Shown here in pieces: positions 45,308 to 55,694 of a DNA stretch of 64,000 nucleotides. The stretch spans positions 124,001 to 188,000 of the forward strand of contig NZ_CP107031.2 of NCBI RefSeq assembly GCF_027474845.2. The letters are read 5' to 3'. The DNA is from Maribacter aestuarii. GTDB taxonomy: Bacteria > Bacteroidota > Bacteroidia > Flavobacteriales > Flavobacteriaceae. Below the pieces are notes generated by a model. It saw nothing but the letters and a program-made list of their open reading frames with translations. It was not told where the DNA came from and did no database searches. The position numbers and the translations under genes are program-made. The first letter of the stretch is position 1, and each line of letters begins with the position of its first letter.

Positions 45308-48300
45308 CTATTTTACAATCATCACTCCTTGCATAATACGCCAGTGACCCGGGAACGTACAAATGAACGGATATTCCCCTGGAGTTTCTGGTGCCGTAAA
45401 CTTCAAGGAATAAGAGGCATCGGGATTCAATAAAGGGGTCGCATACAGTACATCGCTGGTTTGTGGCACATAGTTGAGTTCAGCCGCGTTAGGGTCCGCT
45501 GCCATTTTATCAGCTGCAGCTCCTACTATTTCCATTTTGCCCGGTTTGGTTATAATAAGGTTATGCTGCATAAAATCAGGGTTTTCTAAAACCAGTTCCA
45601 CCACCTCACCCGCTTTTACCTCAAACTTGGTGACATCAAATTTCATTTCATTGGTGATCGTCTTAATTGTAATCACTTTTGCATTAGAAACTTCTTCAGT
45701 TTTTAATTTTGAGGATTTATCAACGCCTGCACCATAATATTTCATTAAAAGTCCCGCTATATCAAAATTAGAGTAGGTTTTCGTTACTTGATTCGTATAG
45801 TTTTTCTCTACTTTATATTTCCAAATGCCATGTATCCTTATCATTTCTTCTCCTGACTGCAAATACAACTGCCAAAAATTCCCATAAATTCCACCTTGAC
45901 CACCAGTATCTTCTACCCTAACCGCTATGGTATTTTTACCTGCCTTTAATACCCCTACTGGAATATCATAGTTTCTGTTCGAACTAAAACTCGAAGCCAT
46001 ACTACCTACTTCTATCCCGTTAACATAGGTTATATCAGAATCGTCAATAGGACCTAGTGCTAATACCGTAGCTTTATCTGCCATATTTGCAGGCACTGTT
46101 ACTTCTTCTCTAAACCAAACTACCCCATCGATATCTAAACCTGCATCTTCCATATGTTGAGGAATTTCCATAGTTTCCCAACTTGTGTCATCATACGAAT
46201 CAGAACTCATATCACTAACATCTCCAGATGCTTTTTTGTAATTAGGATTCGCTGCCATAAACGCATTTAAGAATCCGTCTACATGCTTCGCCGATGCCGC
46301 ATATAAAGCTTTAAACAACCACAGATCACTTATAACTGCATCGTTATTACCAAGGTCATGCAATAACGAACCTACTTTTTGAGAAGATGGTCTTTCGGAA
46401 AAATAGAGTAAAGCTTCCAATTGTACATTTGGATTGCGGTCGTTCAACGTATTTGCCTTGAACAAGGCATCGTCTGAATCTTCATTTCTTGGTAATAACT
46501 GAATGGCTGCCTTACGGACACCTGCCGCCTTATGATATAGCGCCCCTTTTACCACCCCGAGCGCATTGCTATCCGATTCCAATGCTCCCAGTCCCGCTAT
46601 GGTCCAAAGCGCATGCAAGGCTGCATTGTTCAGCCCTTCATCATCTACTTCTTTTTTATTGACCAACATGTACAGGTCGTTAAGTATATCGGTATTACCG
46701 CGTTCCACTAAGAGGCGTTGGGCCGTCAATCTCCAAAATTGGTTATCGCTGCTTAATGCTTCAATCAATGCATCCGGGTCGTCCTTGGATAGTTCCATCG
46801 GCTCATAGTCATCCTCATATTTAGGCACCACCCTGTAAATCCTCCCGTGCGACTTATCACGTAACGGATTCACATAGGCATTACCCTCTCCGTTTTCCGC
46901 ATCGTAACCTCCCCTTTCCTCGTTAGGTGTCGGGTTATGCTGCACGATAAAATTATACCAATCCGCAACCCAGACCGCACCGTCCGGGCCCGTTTTTGCT
47001 TCTACCGGAGAGGTCCATTCATCGGCCGACGCAAAAAGATTACCGGCATCCTCCTCTACGTACCCGGCCCCGTCTTTTACGATCCTTGCCTGATGTACCA
47101 AACCACCAGTGGGTTCACATACGAACGCAATTTTGTTCCAATATTCCTCCGGATAATCCCTTGCGGTATAAAAATGATGTCCTGCGGCGGCCGTAAAGCC
47201 TCCAAAAACATCCACCTGTCTGTAATTGGGAGTAATTGGTTGCATATCATAATGGCCATCGATTTTGGCACTTCCATCAGTACCAATTCCCTTTACATCT
47301 TCAAAATTGGCATTGGGTATACCTACAAATACACTATGGGTATTATTAGCGGTAGAGGCAAAAATAGAGTTGTCTTCGGTTAGACCTAATCCCCATGTAT
47401 TGTTACTGGTATTTGCTACTACTTCAAATGTTTTACGCTTTGGATTAAAGCGATATACATTTTGGTTGAATTTAAAATCCTGACCAAAAATGCTCCCTTC
47501 GAATCCAGAATAGCCTACGACGCCATACAAGTTATTATCTATGCCATATTGAAGATTGGACGGACCAGCATGGGTGTCAAAGGTTCCCCAACCTTCTATC
47601 AGGATTTCCTGAACGTCAGCCTTATCATCCCCGTTCGTATCTTTTAAAAAGATAAATTCCGGAGCTTGTGAGACTACGATACCACCATCATAAAAAGCAA
47701 AACTGGTAGGGATGTTTAGCTTATCCGCGAATATGGTGACCTTATCGGCTTTTCCATCGCCATCCGTATCCTCCAAAATTTTAATCTTATCGTCACCTAT
47801 ACTATTATCATTACGTACCGTATTGGGATAATCCACAGTTTCAATGACCCAAAGTCGACCTTTCTCATCCCAGTTCATGGCAATAGGATTGATAATATCC
47901 GGCTCGGATGCAAACAGTTTCACCTCAAAACCTGCAGGCACCTGAATGAACTTTTGGGATTCTTGTGGTGATAAGGGTAACTGGAATTTTGGTGCAGGAT
48001 CTCGTTTTTCATAATTAGGAATATTAGCACGGTCCTCGTACTTAAGGGTTGGCATATCTTTCATAAAAGCATCCCTGTTCGTTTTTGCCTGCTCATCAAC
48101 CGCCCAAAGAATTCCTGATTTTACCAATTCCTGAAATCCGGGATTGTTCCATGTGCGTTCATCATGACCATAGGCGGTGTAAAAAACCTTGCCCTCTCCT
48201 ACTTCCTTCACCCATGTCCATGGCTCACGATGGTCTCCATCCACACGCTCCATCAAAACGGTAATATCATCCGAAATTTTATCGTGTACATAGGTTTCAT

Positions 48301-48807
48301 CCCATGTTTCAAAAGGTTCTAAATCCTTGGTTACGGCATGTTCCTTATTCACGATTTCTGCTGTAAACGTACCGGTCTCGTGGCTCATGAACTGCGCTCC
48401 GACCAAATCAATATATTCCGGGGAATTCTTAAAACAAAAACTTGCCGAATGAATCGGAATAAAGGCCTTTCCACCTTTAACAAAATCCAATAAGGCCTTC
48501 TCCTCGTTCTTGGTAATTTCTTCGTGGTTGGCATATATGATGAGTACATCGTATTTATCTAGATTAGCGGAATTTAAATCGGAAGGTTTTTCGGTATACG
48601 TAATATTGATGCCCTCTTTGGTCAGCGCCGATACCAAAATTGGGAAATAGGCCCTAGAGTTATGATGCTCTATGGCGTGGCCAAGGAACAATAGTTCAAT
48701 TTTTCTGGGTTGATCATCTTTTCTTTCCTCTTTTTTTCCTTCGTGGAACAGGCGACAAAAAAAACAGTGATAGCCAAAAACGAAATGTATAAATACTTGA
48801 TTTTCAT
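45308..48807 (-). pseudogene. ThuA - dehydrogenase - HEAT - azurin-type lipoprotein, frameshifted in its signal-peptide region
   Basis: The long frame at 45308-48691 (1127 residues) begins abruptly inside ThuA. Another frame, from ATG 48807, encodes a signal peptide with lipobox FVAC and runs into the body if one base is added to the A7 run (minus strand) at 48731-48737; the full product is 1166 residues. Domains: ThuA (about 50-255), membrane-bound dehydrogenase propeller (about 280-620), HEAT-like repeats (about 640-830), beta-sandwich (about 850-990), and an azurin-type cupredoxin at the end (about 1030-1166). The copper ligands of the cupredoxin are His in MQHNL, then CTFPGHxxxM. It is predicted to oxidise a sugar or glycoside and transfer electrons to its own copper domain. 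No CxxCH is present. As written, the export signal is lost. Sequencing error is possible. Confidence 0.83.
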
Positions 48808-48874
48808 AGTGTGGTACATTTACTTCCTTTCAATATTACTTAAATTTTAGTGCAAAAATTCACTCTGATTTATC

Positions 48875-48938
48875 ACATACTAACTGTTTTATATCATATA
48901 ATGTTAAATTTTATCGATTTTTTGATAAATAAGTATGT
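48875..48938. promoter_or_regulatory. Inverted repeat ACATACT...AGTATGT in the AraC/ThuA divergent spacer
   Basis: ACATACT (48875-48881) and AGTATGT (48932-48938) lie 50 bases apart in the spacer between the AraC-type gene and the ThuA gene. They are candidate sites for the divergently encoded regulator; arms of 7 bases could arise by chance. Confidence 0.35.
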
Positions 48939-48977
48939 ATTTTAGACCAACTAGTAAAAAACCAATTGTAAAAATTC

Positions 48978-49847
48978 TTGAAAAACGCATTACAAAAATC
49001 TCCCATACCCCAGACAAAAGCGTTTTTGGCCAAATACCTTAAAGAGCCCGTTTTTGATCCGCACTGGCACTTTCATCCTGAATATCAATTATTCATGGTA
49101 CTCAACGGTAATGGAACCCGCTTTATAGGCGATAATGTAAAGCGTTTTAAGGTCGGGGATATTACGTTTACAGGTCCTAACCTACCCCATTTGTGGCGTA
49201 GTGACCACCAAAAGGAACAAGAAAACAATATCGCTTGGTCCGAAGGAGTCGTCGTTTATTTTAAGGAAGATCTTTTAGGGGAAAAGCTTTTGAAAAGTGA
49301 TGAAGCTATACGGCTTAGACAGGTCCTTCATAAGAGTTTACGCGGAATGGAATTTACTGGGGAAACCGCCAAGGAACTTAAAGAACTCTTATTGGCACTT
49401 ATACCCCTGGAGGGATTTGAAGGTATCCTACAATTATTGAAAGTCCTGAATTTTATAAGCCATACCAAGGAATACCAATTATTGGCTAGTCCCGGTTATA
49501 CGAACACCCTTAGGGAAGCGGATACAGAACGGATGTATGCGGTCTACGCCTATGTCATGAAAAATTTTAAAAAGAAGATTGCCCTGCCAGAACTTGCCAA
49601 ACTCACAAATATGACCCCAACCTCGTTCAGCAGGTATTTTAAATTGCATGCCAACAAATCGTTCACCCAATTCGTTAGTGAAATCAGGATTGGCCACGCC
49701 TGTAAATTATTGATCGAACAAAAAAAGAACGTATCCCAAGCCAGTTATGAAAGTGGTTTTCAAACGCTATCGAATTTCAATAGACAGTTTAAGGCCATTA
49801 CACAGCGTACCCCAATGGCATACAAAAAGGAATACGAGGTTTATTAA
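48978..49847 (+). CDS. AraC-family transcriptional regulator with cupin domain
   Basis: 289 residues from a TTG; an in-frame stop lies two codons upstream (48969), so no earlier start is possible. An N-terminal cupin (residues about 27-75, HWHFHPEYQLFMVLNG and PNLPHLW) senses a ligand. The C-terminal AraC DNA-binding domain has two helix-turn-helix units (LPELAKLTNMTPTSFSRYF, then SQASYESGFQTLSNFNRQFK). It is divergent from the ThuA gene, so it is the likely regulator of the 43283-48807 operon, probably activating in response to a sugar (inference). Confidence 0.9.
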   Translation: MKNALQKSPIPQTKAFLAKYLKEPVFDPHWHFHPEYQLFMVLNGNGTRFIGDNVKRFKVGDITFTGPNLPHLWRSDHQKEQENNIAWSEGVVVYFKEDLLGEKLLKSDEAIRLRQVLHKSLRGMEFTGETAKELKELLLALIPLEGFEGILQLLKVLNFISHTKEYQLLASPGYTNTLREADTERMYAVYAYVMKNFKKKIALPELAKLTNMTPTSFSRYFKLHANKSFTQFVSEIRIGHACKLLIEQKKNVSQASYESGFQTLSNFNRQFKAITQRTPMAYKKEYEVY

Positions 49848-49879
49848 ATCGATTCCCCTATTTGCTTTAATTTTGTCCA

Positions 49880-51433
49880 ATGGTCAAGAATGTACAAGTA
49901 CGCTTAACGTTGGAGGAAGAAGCTCAAAACGGCATGCTGCTAAAAAAGCTTGCACGCCAATTTGATATCCTCGAAGCCATCATTGCCTTTAAAGTACTTC
50001 GGAAATCCATCGATGCGCGGAAAGCTACCGTGTATTTCAATTACAAATTGGACGTATATATCAACGAGCCACTACCGGATGATGGTATTTCTTTTGACTA
50101 TAAAGATGTATCCAAAGCAAAATCGGTGCATATCATTGGTTTTGGTCCTGCGGGTATGTGGGCCGCATTACGTTGTTTGGAATTAGGCTACAAGCCTATT
50201 GTCTTGGAGCGTGGGAAAAATGTTCGTGATAGAAGACGTGATCTAAAAGCGATTAATCAGGATCATTTGGTGAACGAAGATTCCAACTACTGTTTCGGTG
50301 AAGGCGGTGCGGGCACCTATTCGGATGGCAAACTCTATACCCGAAGCCTAAAACGGGGAGACGTTCGTAGAGTTTTTGAAAGTCTGGTGTACCATGGTGC
50401 TACAAATCAGATTCTGGTTGATGCACATCCGCATATTGGCACAAACAAACTACCGAAAATTGTACAAAATATTCGAGAAACGATTCTTCATTATGGCGGT
50501 GAGGTCCATTTTGACACTAAAGTAACCGATTTCATCATTAACGATAATCGCTTAAAAGCCATCGTTTTAAATGACTCAGTTGAAATGGAAACCCAACGGG
50601 TCATCTTAGCGACCGGACACTCAGCTAGGGATATTTTTTACTTGTTGGATAAAAAGAAAATTGCGCTGAAGGCAAAGTCATTTGCTATGGGGGTTCGTGT
50701 AGAGCACCCACAACAAATTATAGATTCCATTCAATATAGCTGTTCCGGGGAGCGCCATGCCTTATTGCCGGCGGCGGCATATAGCCTGGTGCAACAAGTG
50801 AAGAACCGAGGGGTGTATTCCTTTTGCATGTGTCCCGGTGGTTTTATCGTACCAGCGGCCACTGCTCCGGGAGAGGTCGTGGTAAACGGTATGTCTCCCT
50901 CAAAAAGAAACAACCTGTATGCCAATTCAGGGATTGTTGTAGAAATAAACGTGGATGAGGACATGCCCAAGTATGAGAAATATGGGGCACTTAAAGGCTT
51001 GGAATATCAGAAAAATCTGGAACGACTCGCCTTTACCTCGGGAGGAAGAAGTCAGGTAGCACCTGCACAGCGACTGACCGATTTTGTGGAAGGAAAATTA
51101 TCCAAAGACCTTAACGCCACATCCTACCAACCGGGATTAAATTCGGCTCCTTTACATTCTTTACTGCCAAAACTAATCGGCAGCCGACTTCGCCAAGGTT
51201 TTGTTGAATTTGGCAAAAAAATGTATGGCTATTATACCCAAGAAGCTAATATTGTTGGGGTAGAATCCAGAACATCTTCCCCGGTTACCATCCCTAGAAA
51301 TGAAAATTTGGAGCATCCCACTATTAAAGGGCTATTCCCGTGTGGTGAAGGTGGTGGTTATGCAGGTGGAATCGTCTCTGCGGCCATGGACGGGGAACGT
51401 TGTGCAGAGGCGGCAATTAAAGCCATTCCCTGA
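49880..51433 (+). CDS. FAD-dependent dehydrogenase (COG2509 type)
   Basis: 517 residues. An N-terminal domain (about 1-85) precedes a FAD-binding Rossmann motif, HIIGFGPAGMWAAL, and the ribose-binding VLERG. The family signature CFGEGGAGTYSDGKL (about 132-146) is present, with a second FAD-linked ATGHSARD and the late GEGGGYAGGIVSAAMDG motif. No signal peptide. The family is widespread and its substrate unknown. The start is 32 bases after the AraC stop; TAATTTTG just upstream is too close to the ATG to be its promoter unless the mRNA is leaderless. Confidence 0.87.
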   Translation: MVKNVQVRLTLEEEAQNGMLLKKLARQFDILEAIIAFKVLRKSIDARKATVYFNYKLDVYINEPLPDDGISFDYKDVSKAKSVHIIGFGPAGMWAALRCLELGYKPIVLERGKNVRDRRRDLKAINQDHLVNEDSNYCFGEGGAGTYSDGKLYTRSLKRGDVRRVFESLVYHGATNQILVDAHPHIGTNKLPKIVQNIRETILHYGGEVHFDTKVTDFIINDNRLKAIVLNDSVEMETQRVILATGHSARDIFYLLDKKKIALKAKSFAMGVRVEHPQQIIDSIQYSCSGERHALLPAAAYSLVQQVKNRGVYSFCMCPGGFIVPAATAPGEVVVNGMSPSKRNNLYANSGIVVEINVDEDMPKYEKYGALKGLEYQKNLERLAFTSGGRSQVAPAQRLTDFVEGKLSKDLNATSYQPGLNSAPLHSLLPKLIGSRLRQGFVEFGKKMYGYYTQEANIVGVESRTSSPVTIPRNENLEHPTIKGLFPCGEGGGYAGGIVSAAMDGERCAEAAIKAIP

Positions 51434-51565
51434 TACCTTCAAATATGGAAAATTAATAGGTATTAAAATAAAATAATGCTCCAGGTTGCCATTCGTAATC
51501 AAACAGTTTTCTTTCCTAATTACTACCTTAGGTTTTGTACGTAGTTCTTCTTACCTAAATAGCAG

Positions 51566-51573
51566 TATCTTTG
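51566..51573 (+). promoter_or_regulatory. Candidate -7 element before the DEAD-box gene
   Basis: TATCTTTG is an exact match to TAnnTTTG, 16 bases before the ATG at 51590. The nearest upstream TTTG (51534-51537) is 28 bases away, longer than usual. Confidence 0.45.
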
Positions 51574-51589
51574 CCGCTTATTAGAAATT

Positions 51590-52894
51590 ATGACCTTCAA
51601 AGAACTCGGCCTTGCCGAACCTATTTTAAAAGCCCTTGAGAAAGAGGGTTATACAGAACCCACTCCCATTCAAGAACAAGCCATTCCCATTTTACTAAAA
51701 GGAAAGGACCTTTTGGGTGTCGCTCAGACCGGTACCGGAAAAACAGCTGCTTTTGGTATTCCCATCCTTCATCATTTGTATGAGGGCATAAGCCTGAGCC
51801 AGAATAAAAGAAAGATAAAGGCACTGGTAGTGACCCCTACCCGTGAACTGGCCATACAGATTGGCGAGAGTTTTACCGCCTATGGTAAATATACCGGGCT
51901 TCGCAACACTGTTATATTTGGAGGTGTAAAGCAAGGAAAACAGGTCAATGCCCTACGAAATGGTATAGATATCTTGATTGCAACTCCGGGAAGACTACTT
52001 GATCTGATGAACCAAGGTTTTATAACCTTTAGGGACTTGGAATTTGTGGTTCTGGATGAAGCTGATCAGATGCTGGACATGGGCTTTATACATGATATTA
52101 AGAAGATAATTGCAAAACTACCTTCTAAAAGGCAGTCCTTGTTTTTTTCGGCCACTATGCCAAAAGCCATCGTAGAACTTTCCAGTAAAATGTTGGGAGA
52201 TTTTGAACGGGTTACCATCAAACCCGAGCAAGCCACGGCTGAAAAAGTGGAACAGGGCGTTTATTTTGTTAGCAAGCCCAACAAACCAAAATTATTGGTC
52301 CACCTGTTAAACGAAAAATCCAACGATTCCGTTTTGGTGTTTTCACGGACCAAACATGGTGCGAACAAGATTGTAAAAAAACTAGCGCAAGCGGACATTA
52401 GGTCTGCGGCCATACATGGTAACAAATCGCAAACCGCAAGGCAAAAGGCCCTAGGCGATTTTAAGGACGGTAAGCTAAAAGTATTGATTGCTACGGACAT
52501 TGCTGCTCGCGGAATTGACGTAGAAGAGCTTTCGCTTGTCGTTAACTACGACCTACCCAATGTTTCGGAAACTTACGTGCACCGCATTGGAAGGACCGGT
52601 CGTGCAGACGCCAGTGGAATAGCACTATCATTTTGTGACAAAGAAGAACGCCCCTATTTAAGGGATATAGAGAAACTTATCAGGCAAGCTGTACCCAGGA
52701 TGCCAGAGCACCAATTTGTCGATAATGATACAGATCAAGAAGAAAATGAGCAACGCCCTTCTAGACCAAAGAACCCTTCCGCAAATATAAACAGGAAGAA
52801 TTCTACTAAATCTAGAAACTCAAATTATAGAGGGAAAAATAACCGTAACAATAACCGACCTCAACGGCGAAACAATACAGAAACGACCGACTAA
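51590..52894 (+). CDS. DEAD-box RNA helicase, RhlE-like
   Basis: 434 residues. All core motifs are in order: Q-motif ([11 protein letters not shown]), Walker [23 protein letters not shown] in [26 protein letters not shown] and HRIGRTGR. The C-terminus (about 385-434) is an Asn-, Arg- and Lys-rich disordered tail typical of RhlE-type helicases that bind structured RNA. It probably helps ribosome assembly or RNA turnover, including in the cold (family knowledge). A single gene, with a 50-base spacer before the peptidase. Confidence 0.92.
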   Translation: MTFKELGLAEPILKALEKEGYTEPTPIQEQAIPILLKGKDLLGVAQTGTGKTAAFGIPILHHLYEGISLSQNKRKIKALVVTPTRELAIQIGESFTAYGKYTGLRNTVIFGGVKQGKQVNALRNGIDILIATPGRLLDLMNQGFITFRDLEFVVLDEADQMLDMGFIHDIKKIIAKLPSKRQSLFFSATMPKAIVELSSKMLGDFERVTIKPEQATAEKVEQGVYFVSKPNKPKLLVHLLNEKSNDSVLVFSRTKHGANKIVKKLAQADIRSAAIHGNKSQTARQKALGDFKDGKLKVLIATDIAARGIDVEELSLVVNYDLPNVSETYVHRIGRTGRADASGIALSFCDKEERPYLRDIEKLIRQAVPRMPEHQFVDNDTDQEENEQRPSRPKNPSANINRKNSTKSRNSNYRGKNNRNNNRPQRRNNTETTD

Positions 52895-52944
52895 CTTGCG
52901 TTCCAAATTCCTTGTATATTAGGGCCAATTAAATTTTAATCCGA

Positions 52945-53637
52945 ATGCAAAAACAATTGGTGGTCTATGGTAGTGGACGACACACCGTTCCCTTTTTAAA
53001 TTATATGGCAAAGGCTACTGGCAAGGAAAATTCGAACATATGCTTTATTCCTACTGCCAGCGGTGAGGACAAGGCCTATATAACGGAATTCTACAATGTG
53101 TGCTCTCAACTAGACGTAACGCCACATGTAATGTCCGTCTGGATCAACTCTTATGACCATAAGGAATCCTTTGAAGAAATAATTTCTAGAATGGATGCTA
53201 TAGTCGTAGGAGGTGGTAATACCTTGAATATGCTGGCTATTTGGAAGGCCCAGGGAATTGACACTGCCCTTAAAAAAGCTTATGAAAACGGGGTCGTCAT
53301 GGGCGGTGGCAGCGCGGGATCTTTATGTTGGTTCAATGGGGGCACTACGGATTCCAGACCTAAAGAACTGAGTATTGTAAAAGGGATGAAATTTATTGAT
53401 AAAAGTCATTGTCCGCATTATAACTCTGAAAAATTTAGACGCCCGTTATATCATCAAAATATATTGTCAGGAGCCCTTTCCGACGGTTATGCATGTGACG
53501 ACCGCTCCGCAATTCATTTCAAAAATGGGGAGGTTCATAAATCAATTTCTTTGGATTTCGATAATCACTCCTATTACGTCCACAAGAAGAACGGTAAAAT
53601 TATTGAGGATGCGATTCCATGTGAAGTAATCGGCTAA
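52945..53637 (+). CDS. Peptidase E-like (S51) cytoplasmic hydrolase
   Basis: 230 residues, close to the 229 of E. coli PepE, with no export signal. The fold motifs are FIPTASG (about 34-40), VVGGGNTLNML (about 87) and the nucleophile elbow GGGSAGSLCWF with Ser123. PepE cleaves Asp-Xaa dipeptides; this one is of the divergent type common in Bacteroidota, and its substrate may differ. It contrasts with the exported cyanophycinase of the same clan at 4683. Confidence 0.82.
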   Translation: MQKQLVVYGSGRHTVPFLNYMAKATGKENSNICFIPTASGEDKAYITEFYNVCSQLDVTPHVMSVWINSYDHKESFEEIISRMDAIVVGGGNTLNMLAIWKAQGIDTALKKAYENGVVMGGGSAGSLCWFNGGTTDSRPKELSIVKGMKFIDKSHCPHYNSEKFRRPLYHQNILSGALSDGYACDDRSAIHFKNGEVHKSISLDFDNHSYYVHKKNGKIIEDAIPCEVIG

Positions 53638-53716
53638 TTATTAAAAAATTATCCATTGATTATCAATCATTTGACTATCTTACCCCCTTCTGAAGACCAA
53701 TAAAAACCAAACTAAT

Positions 53717-55228
53717 ATGAAAGCTTTTTCTAACCTCTTGTTACTTCTTTGTGTTTACTCCCTATCCGCTCAAACGGATATTGAAAAAACTATGGAAACC
53801 GTAAACCAAAGCAAAATTGAAGGACATATCTATTTTCTAGCCGATGACCTTTTAAAAGGTCGGGCTACAGGTACCCCGGAATTGAAGATCACCGCATCCT
53901 ACCTGGCCAATACCCTGCGTGGTTATGGAGTAAAGCCCAATCCCAAAACCAATGATTACTACCAAGATGTAAAGTTGAAACGTGTATTACCCCCATCTGA
54001 AGTAAGCGTTCAAATCAACGACATGAAAATTGAAGATTATGCCCTCATTTTTCCTTCCCCTGTTCAACTTGAAGGTGATGCGCTTTTTTTGAACTACGGG
54101 CTATTGGATGATTATACCGGGAAGGACGTTAAAGACAAAGTGATTATAGTTAAAGCTGGTGGACCCGATGCTCAAGATGCACGCACCGCGTATGGCTTAC
54201 GAATGGAGAAACAAAAAATGGCTAAAGAAAAGGGTGTCTCAGCCATTATTGAGCTTTTGGATACCAATGAAAATACGTGGAATTTCATGTCACATAATTT
54301 TAATGAGGCGAAATTGATGGTAGCCGAGAACGAAAATGGGGAAGATGATAAAAGTTACGACCAACAAGTGGCCCACCTTTGGGCGTTGGATACCGGTGGT
54401 GCTTTGACTACAAAGTGGGAACCTTCTACGGCCTTAACGGCAAAAATCAAACTAAGCGAGAAAAACGAGGAAGCAGTAATATCCCAGAACGTTATTGGAA
54501 TTGTCGAAGGGACGGACCCAAAACTTAAAGACGAATACATTATTTACTCCGCACATTATGACCATGTTGGCATCGGCACACCGGACGAAACCGGGGATAC
54601 TATTTATAATGGGTCGAGGGACAACGCTGTTGGCACTACCACAGTTTTGAGTATGGCAGAAAACCTGGCCAAATACCCTACGAAGCGCTCTGCCCTGTTC
54701 ATCTTGTTTACTGGAGAGGAAGCAGGTTTATTAGGCAGCGAATATTATGTAGAAAATCCGGTTTTACCTCTAAATCAAATGGTCTACTGTTTCAATAGCG
54801 ATAATGGGGGTTACAACGATACTTCTTTGGCAACCATAATAGGTCTTACCCGCACAACAGCTGAAAAAAATATAGCAAGTGCGGCAACAACCTTTGGGCT
54901 AAAAGCCATAGAAGACCCTGCAAAGGAGCAGGGTTTGTTCGATAGAAGTGATAATGTCAATTTTGCCAAGAAAGGTATTCCTTCACCGACATTTTCATTG
55001 GGTTTTTCATCATTTGATGGCGATGTCACCAAATACTATCACCGACCAGGAGATGAAGCCGACACCTTAGACTATGATTACCTTCTAAAATTTTTTAGAG
55101 CTTACGTCCTTTCTGGCCGGCAAATTGGTAATGACCTTTCTACACCGACCTGGGTGGTTGGGGATAAATATGAGGCTGCCGGTAATGCCTTGTATCAGAA
55201 GGTACCAGAGGTTCCTATGAAGAACTGA
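53717..55228 (+). CDS. Secreted M28-family metallopeptidase
   Basis: 503 residues with a signal peptide ending LSAQT (about 19). An inserted PA-like domain occupies roughly 110-250. The zinc-site series is visible: His in SAHYDHVG, bridging Asp in GSRDNAVG, general base Glu-Glu in TGEEAGLLGS, Asp in NSDNGG, and His in YYHRPGDEADT. These are aminopeptidases that release N-terminal residues from peptides at the cell surface or in the periplasm. A weak promoter (TTG 53656-53658 and TATCTTAC 53676-53683) precedes it. Confidence 0.9.
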   Translation: MKAFSNLLLLLCVYSLSAQTDIEKTMETVNQSKIEGHIYFLADDLLKGRATGTPELKITASYLANTLRGYGVKPNPKTNDYYQDVKLKRVLPPSEVSVQINDMKIEDYALIFPSPVQLEGDALFLNYGLLDDYTGKDVKDKVIIVKAGGPDAQDARTAYGLRMEKQKMAKEKGVSAIIELLDTNENTWNFMSHNFNEAKLMVAENENGEDDKSYDQQVAHLWALDTGGALTTKWEPSTALTAKIKLSEKNEEAVISQNVIGIVEGTDPKLKDEYIIYSAHYDHVGIGTPDETGDTIYNGSRDNAVGTTTVLSMAENLAKYPTKRSALFILFTGEEAGLLGSEYYVENPVLPLNQMVYCFNSDNGGYNDTSLATIIGLTRTTAEKNIASAATTFGLKAIEDPAKEQGLFDRSDNVNFAKKGIPSPTFSLGFSSFDGDVTKYYHRPGDEADTLDYDYLLKFFRAYVLSGRQIGNDLSTPTWVVGDKYEAAGNALYQKVPEVPMKN

Positions 55229-55378
55229 TTACAGCGATTTATCGGCCCTAAGTATATGTTCAATTTCGCCTTTGGTCTCAGAAGGTTTGTTTTTAGCTTC
55301 CCAGTTTTTCACGTAAACGATTTAGAATCCGTACTATACCTTCGGAATATGGAATTGTAGCTTTAATTCAGGTACTCG
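55229..55378 (-). pseudogene. Decayed 3' end of a NAD-dependent epimerase gene
   Basis: The minus strand here aligns with the last 50 codons of the intact epimerase gene at 56939-57922. Recovered pieces are KATIPYSEGIVRI and, in another frame, YVKNWEAKNKPSETKGEIEH..ILRADKSL ending at TAA 55229-55231; the intact gene has KATIPFSEGIVRT and EIT-like end ENILRAYSRL. The frame breaks between the two pieces and nothing of the upstream gene remains. It abuts the stop of the M28 gene. It is a paralogue remnant, not a copy of the present gene. Confidence 0.75.
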
Positions 55379-55694
55379 AACAACAGCGAGATAACTAATC
55401 CTAGCATTTATATAATTTCGTCCTCATAAGATACTTAGATATTACTATTTCATCCATTAAGAATGAGGATTTTCATAAACTTAAGAGCTTAGTATTGATG
55501 AAATTCTAGTATTCCGTATTCTAAACACATTCCACAGAACTTAGCTAGTTGACAAAAGAAAAACTCCTCAAAATATATTTATCCAGTAAAAAGTCAGCTA
55601 TGTCATACCAAGTTTTATTGTATATTTAAGTGATTCAAAATCGTCTCTAAACTTCCCCCTTTTGAGGCACGTAAACCATTTTAACTTCTAAAGT
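55379..55694. other. Spacer with no supportable gene
   Basis: AT-rich, with stops in all frames and no terminator or promoter I can defend. It follows the epimerase remnant and may be further decayed sequence. Confidence 0.5.

Noticed and set aside
49868..49875. TAATTTTG as the promoter of the FAD dehydrogenase gene.
   Set aside because: It lies only 4 bases before the ATG, so it could work only for a leaderless message; the AraC gene 32 bases upstream makes read-through simpler.
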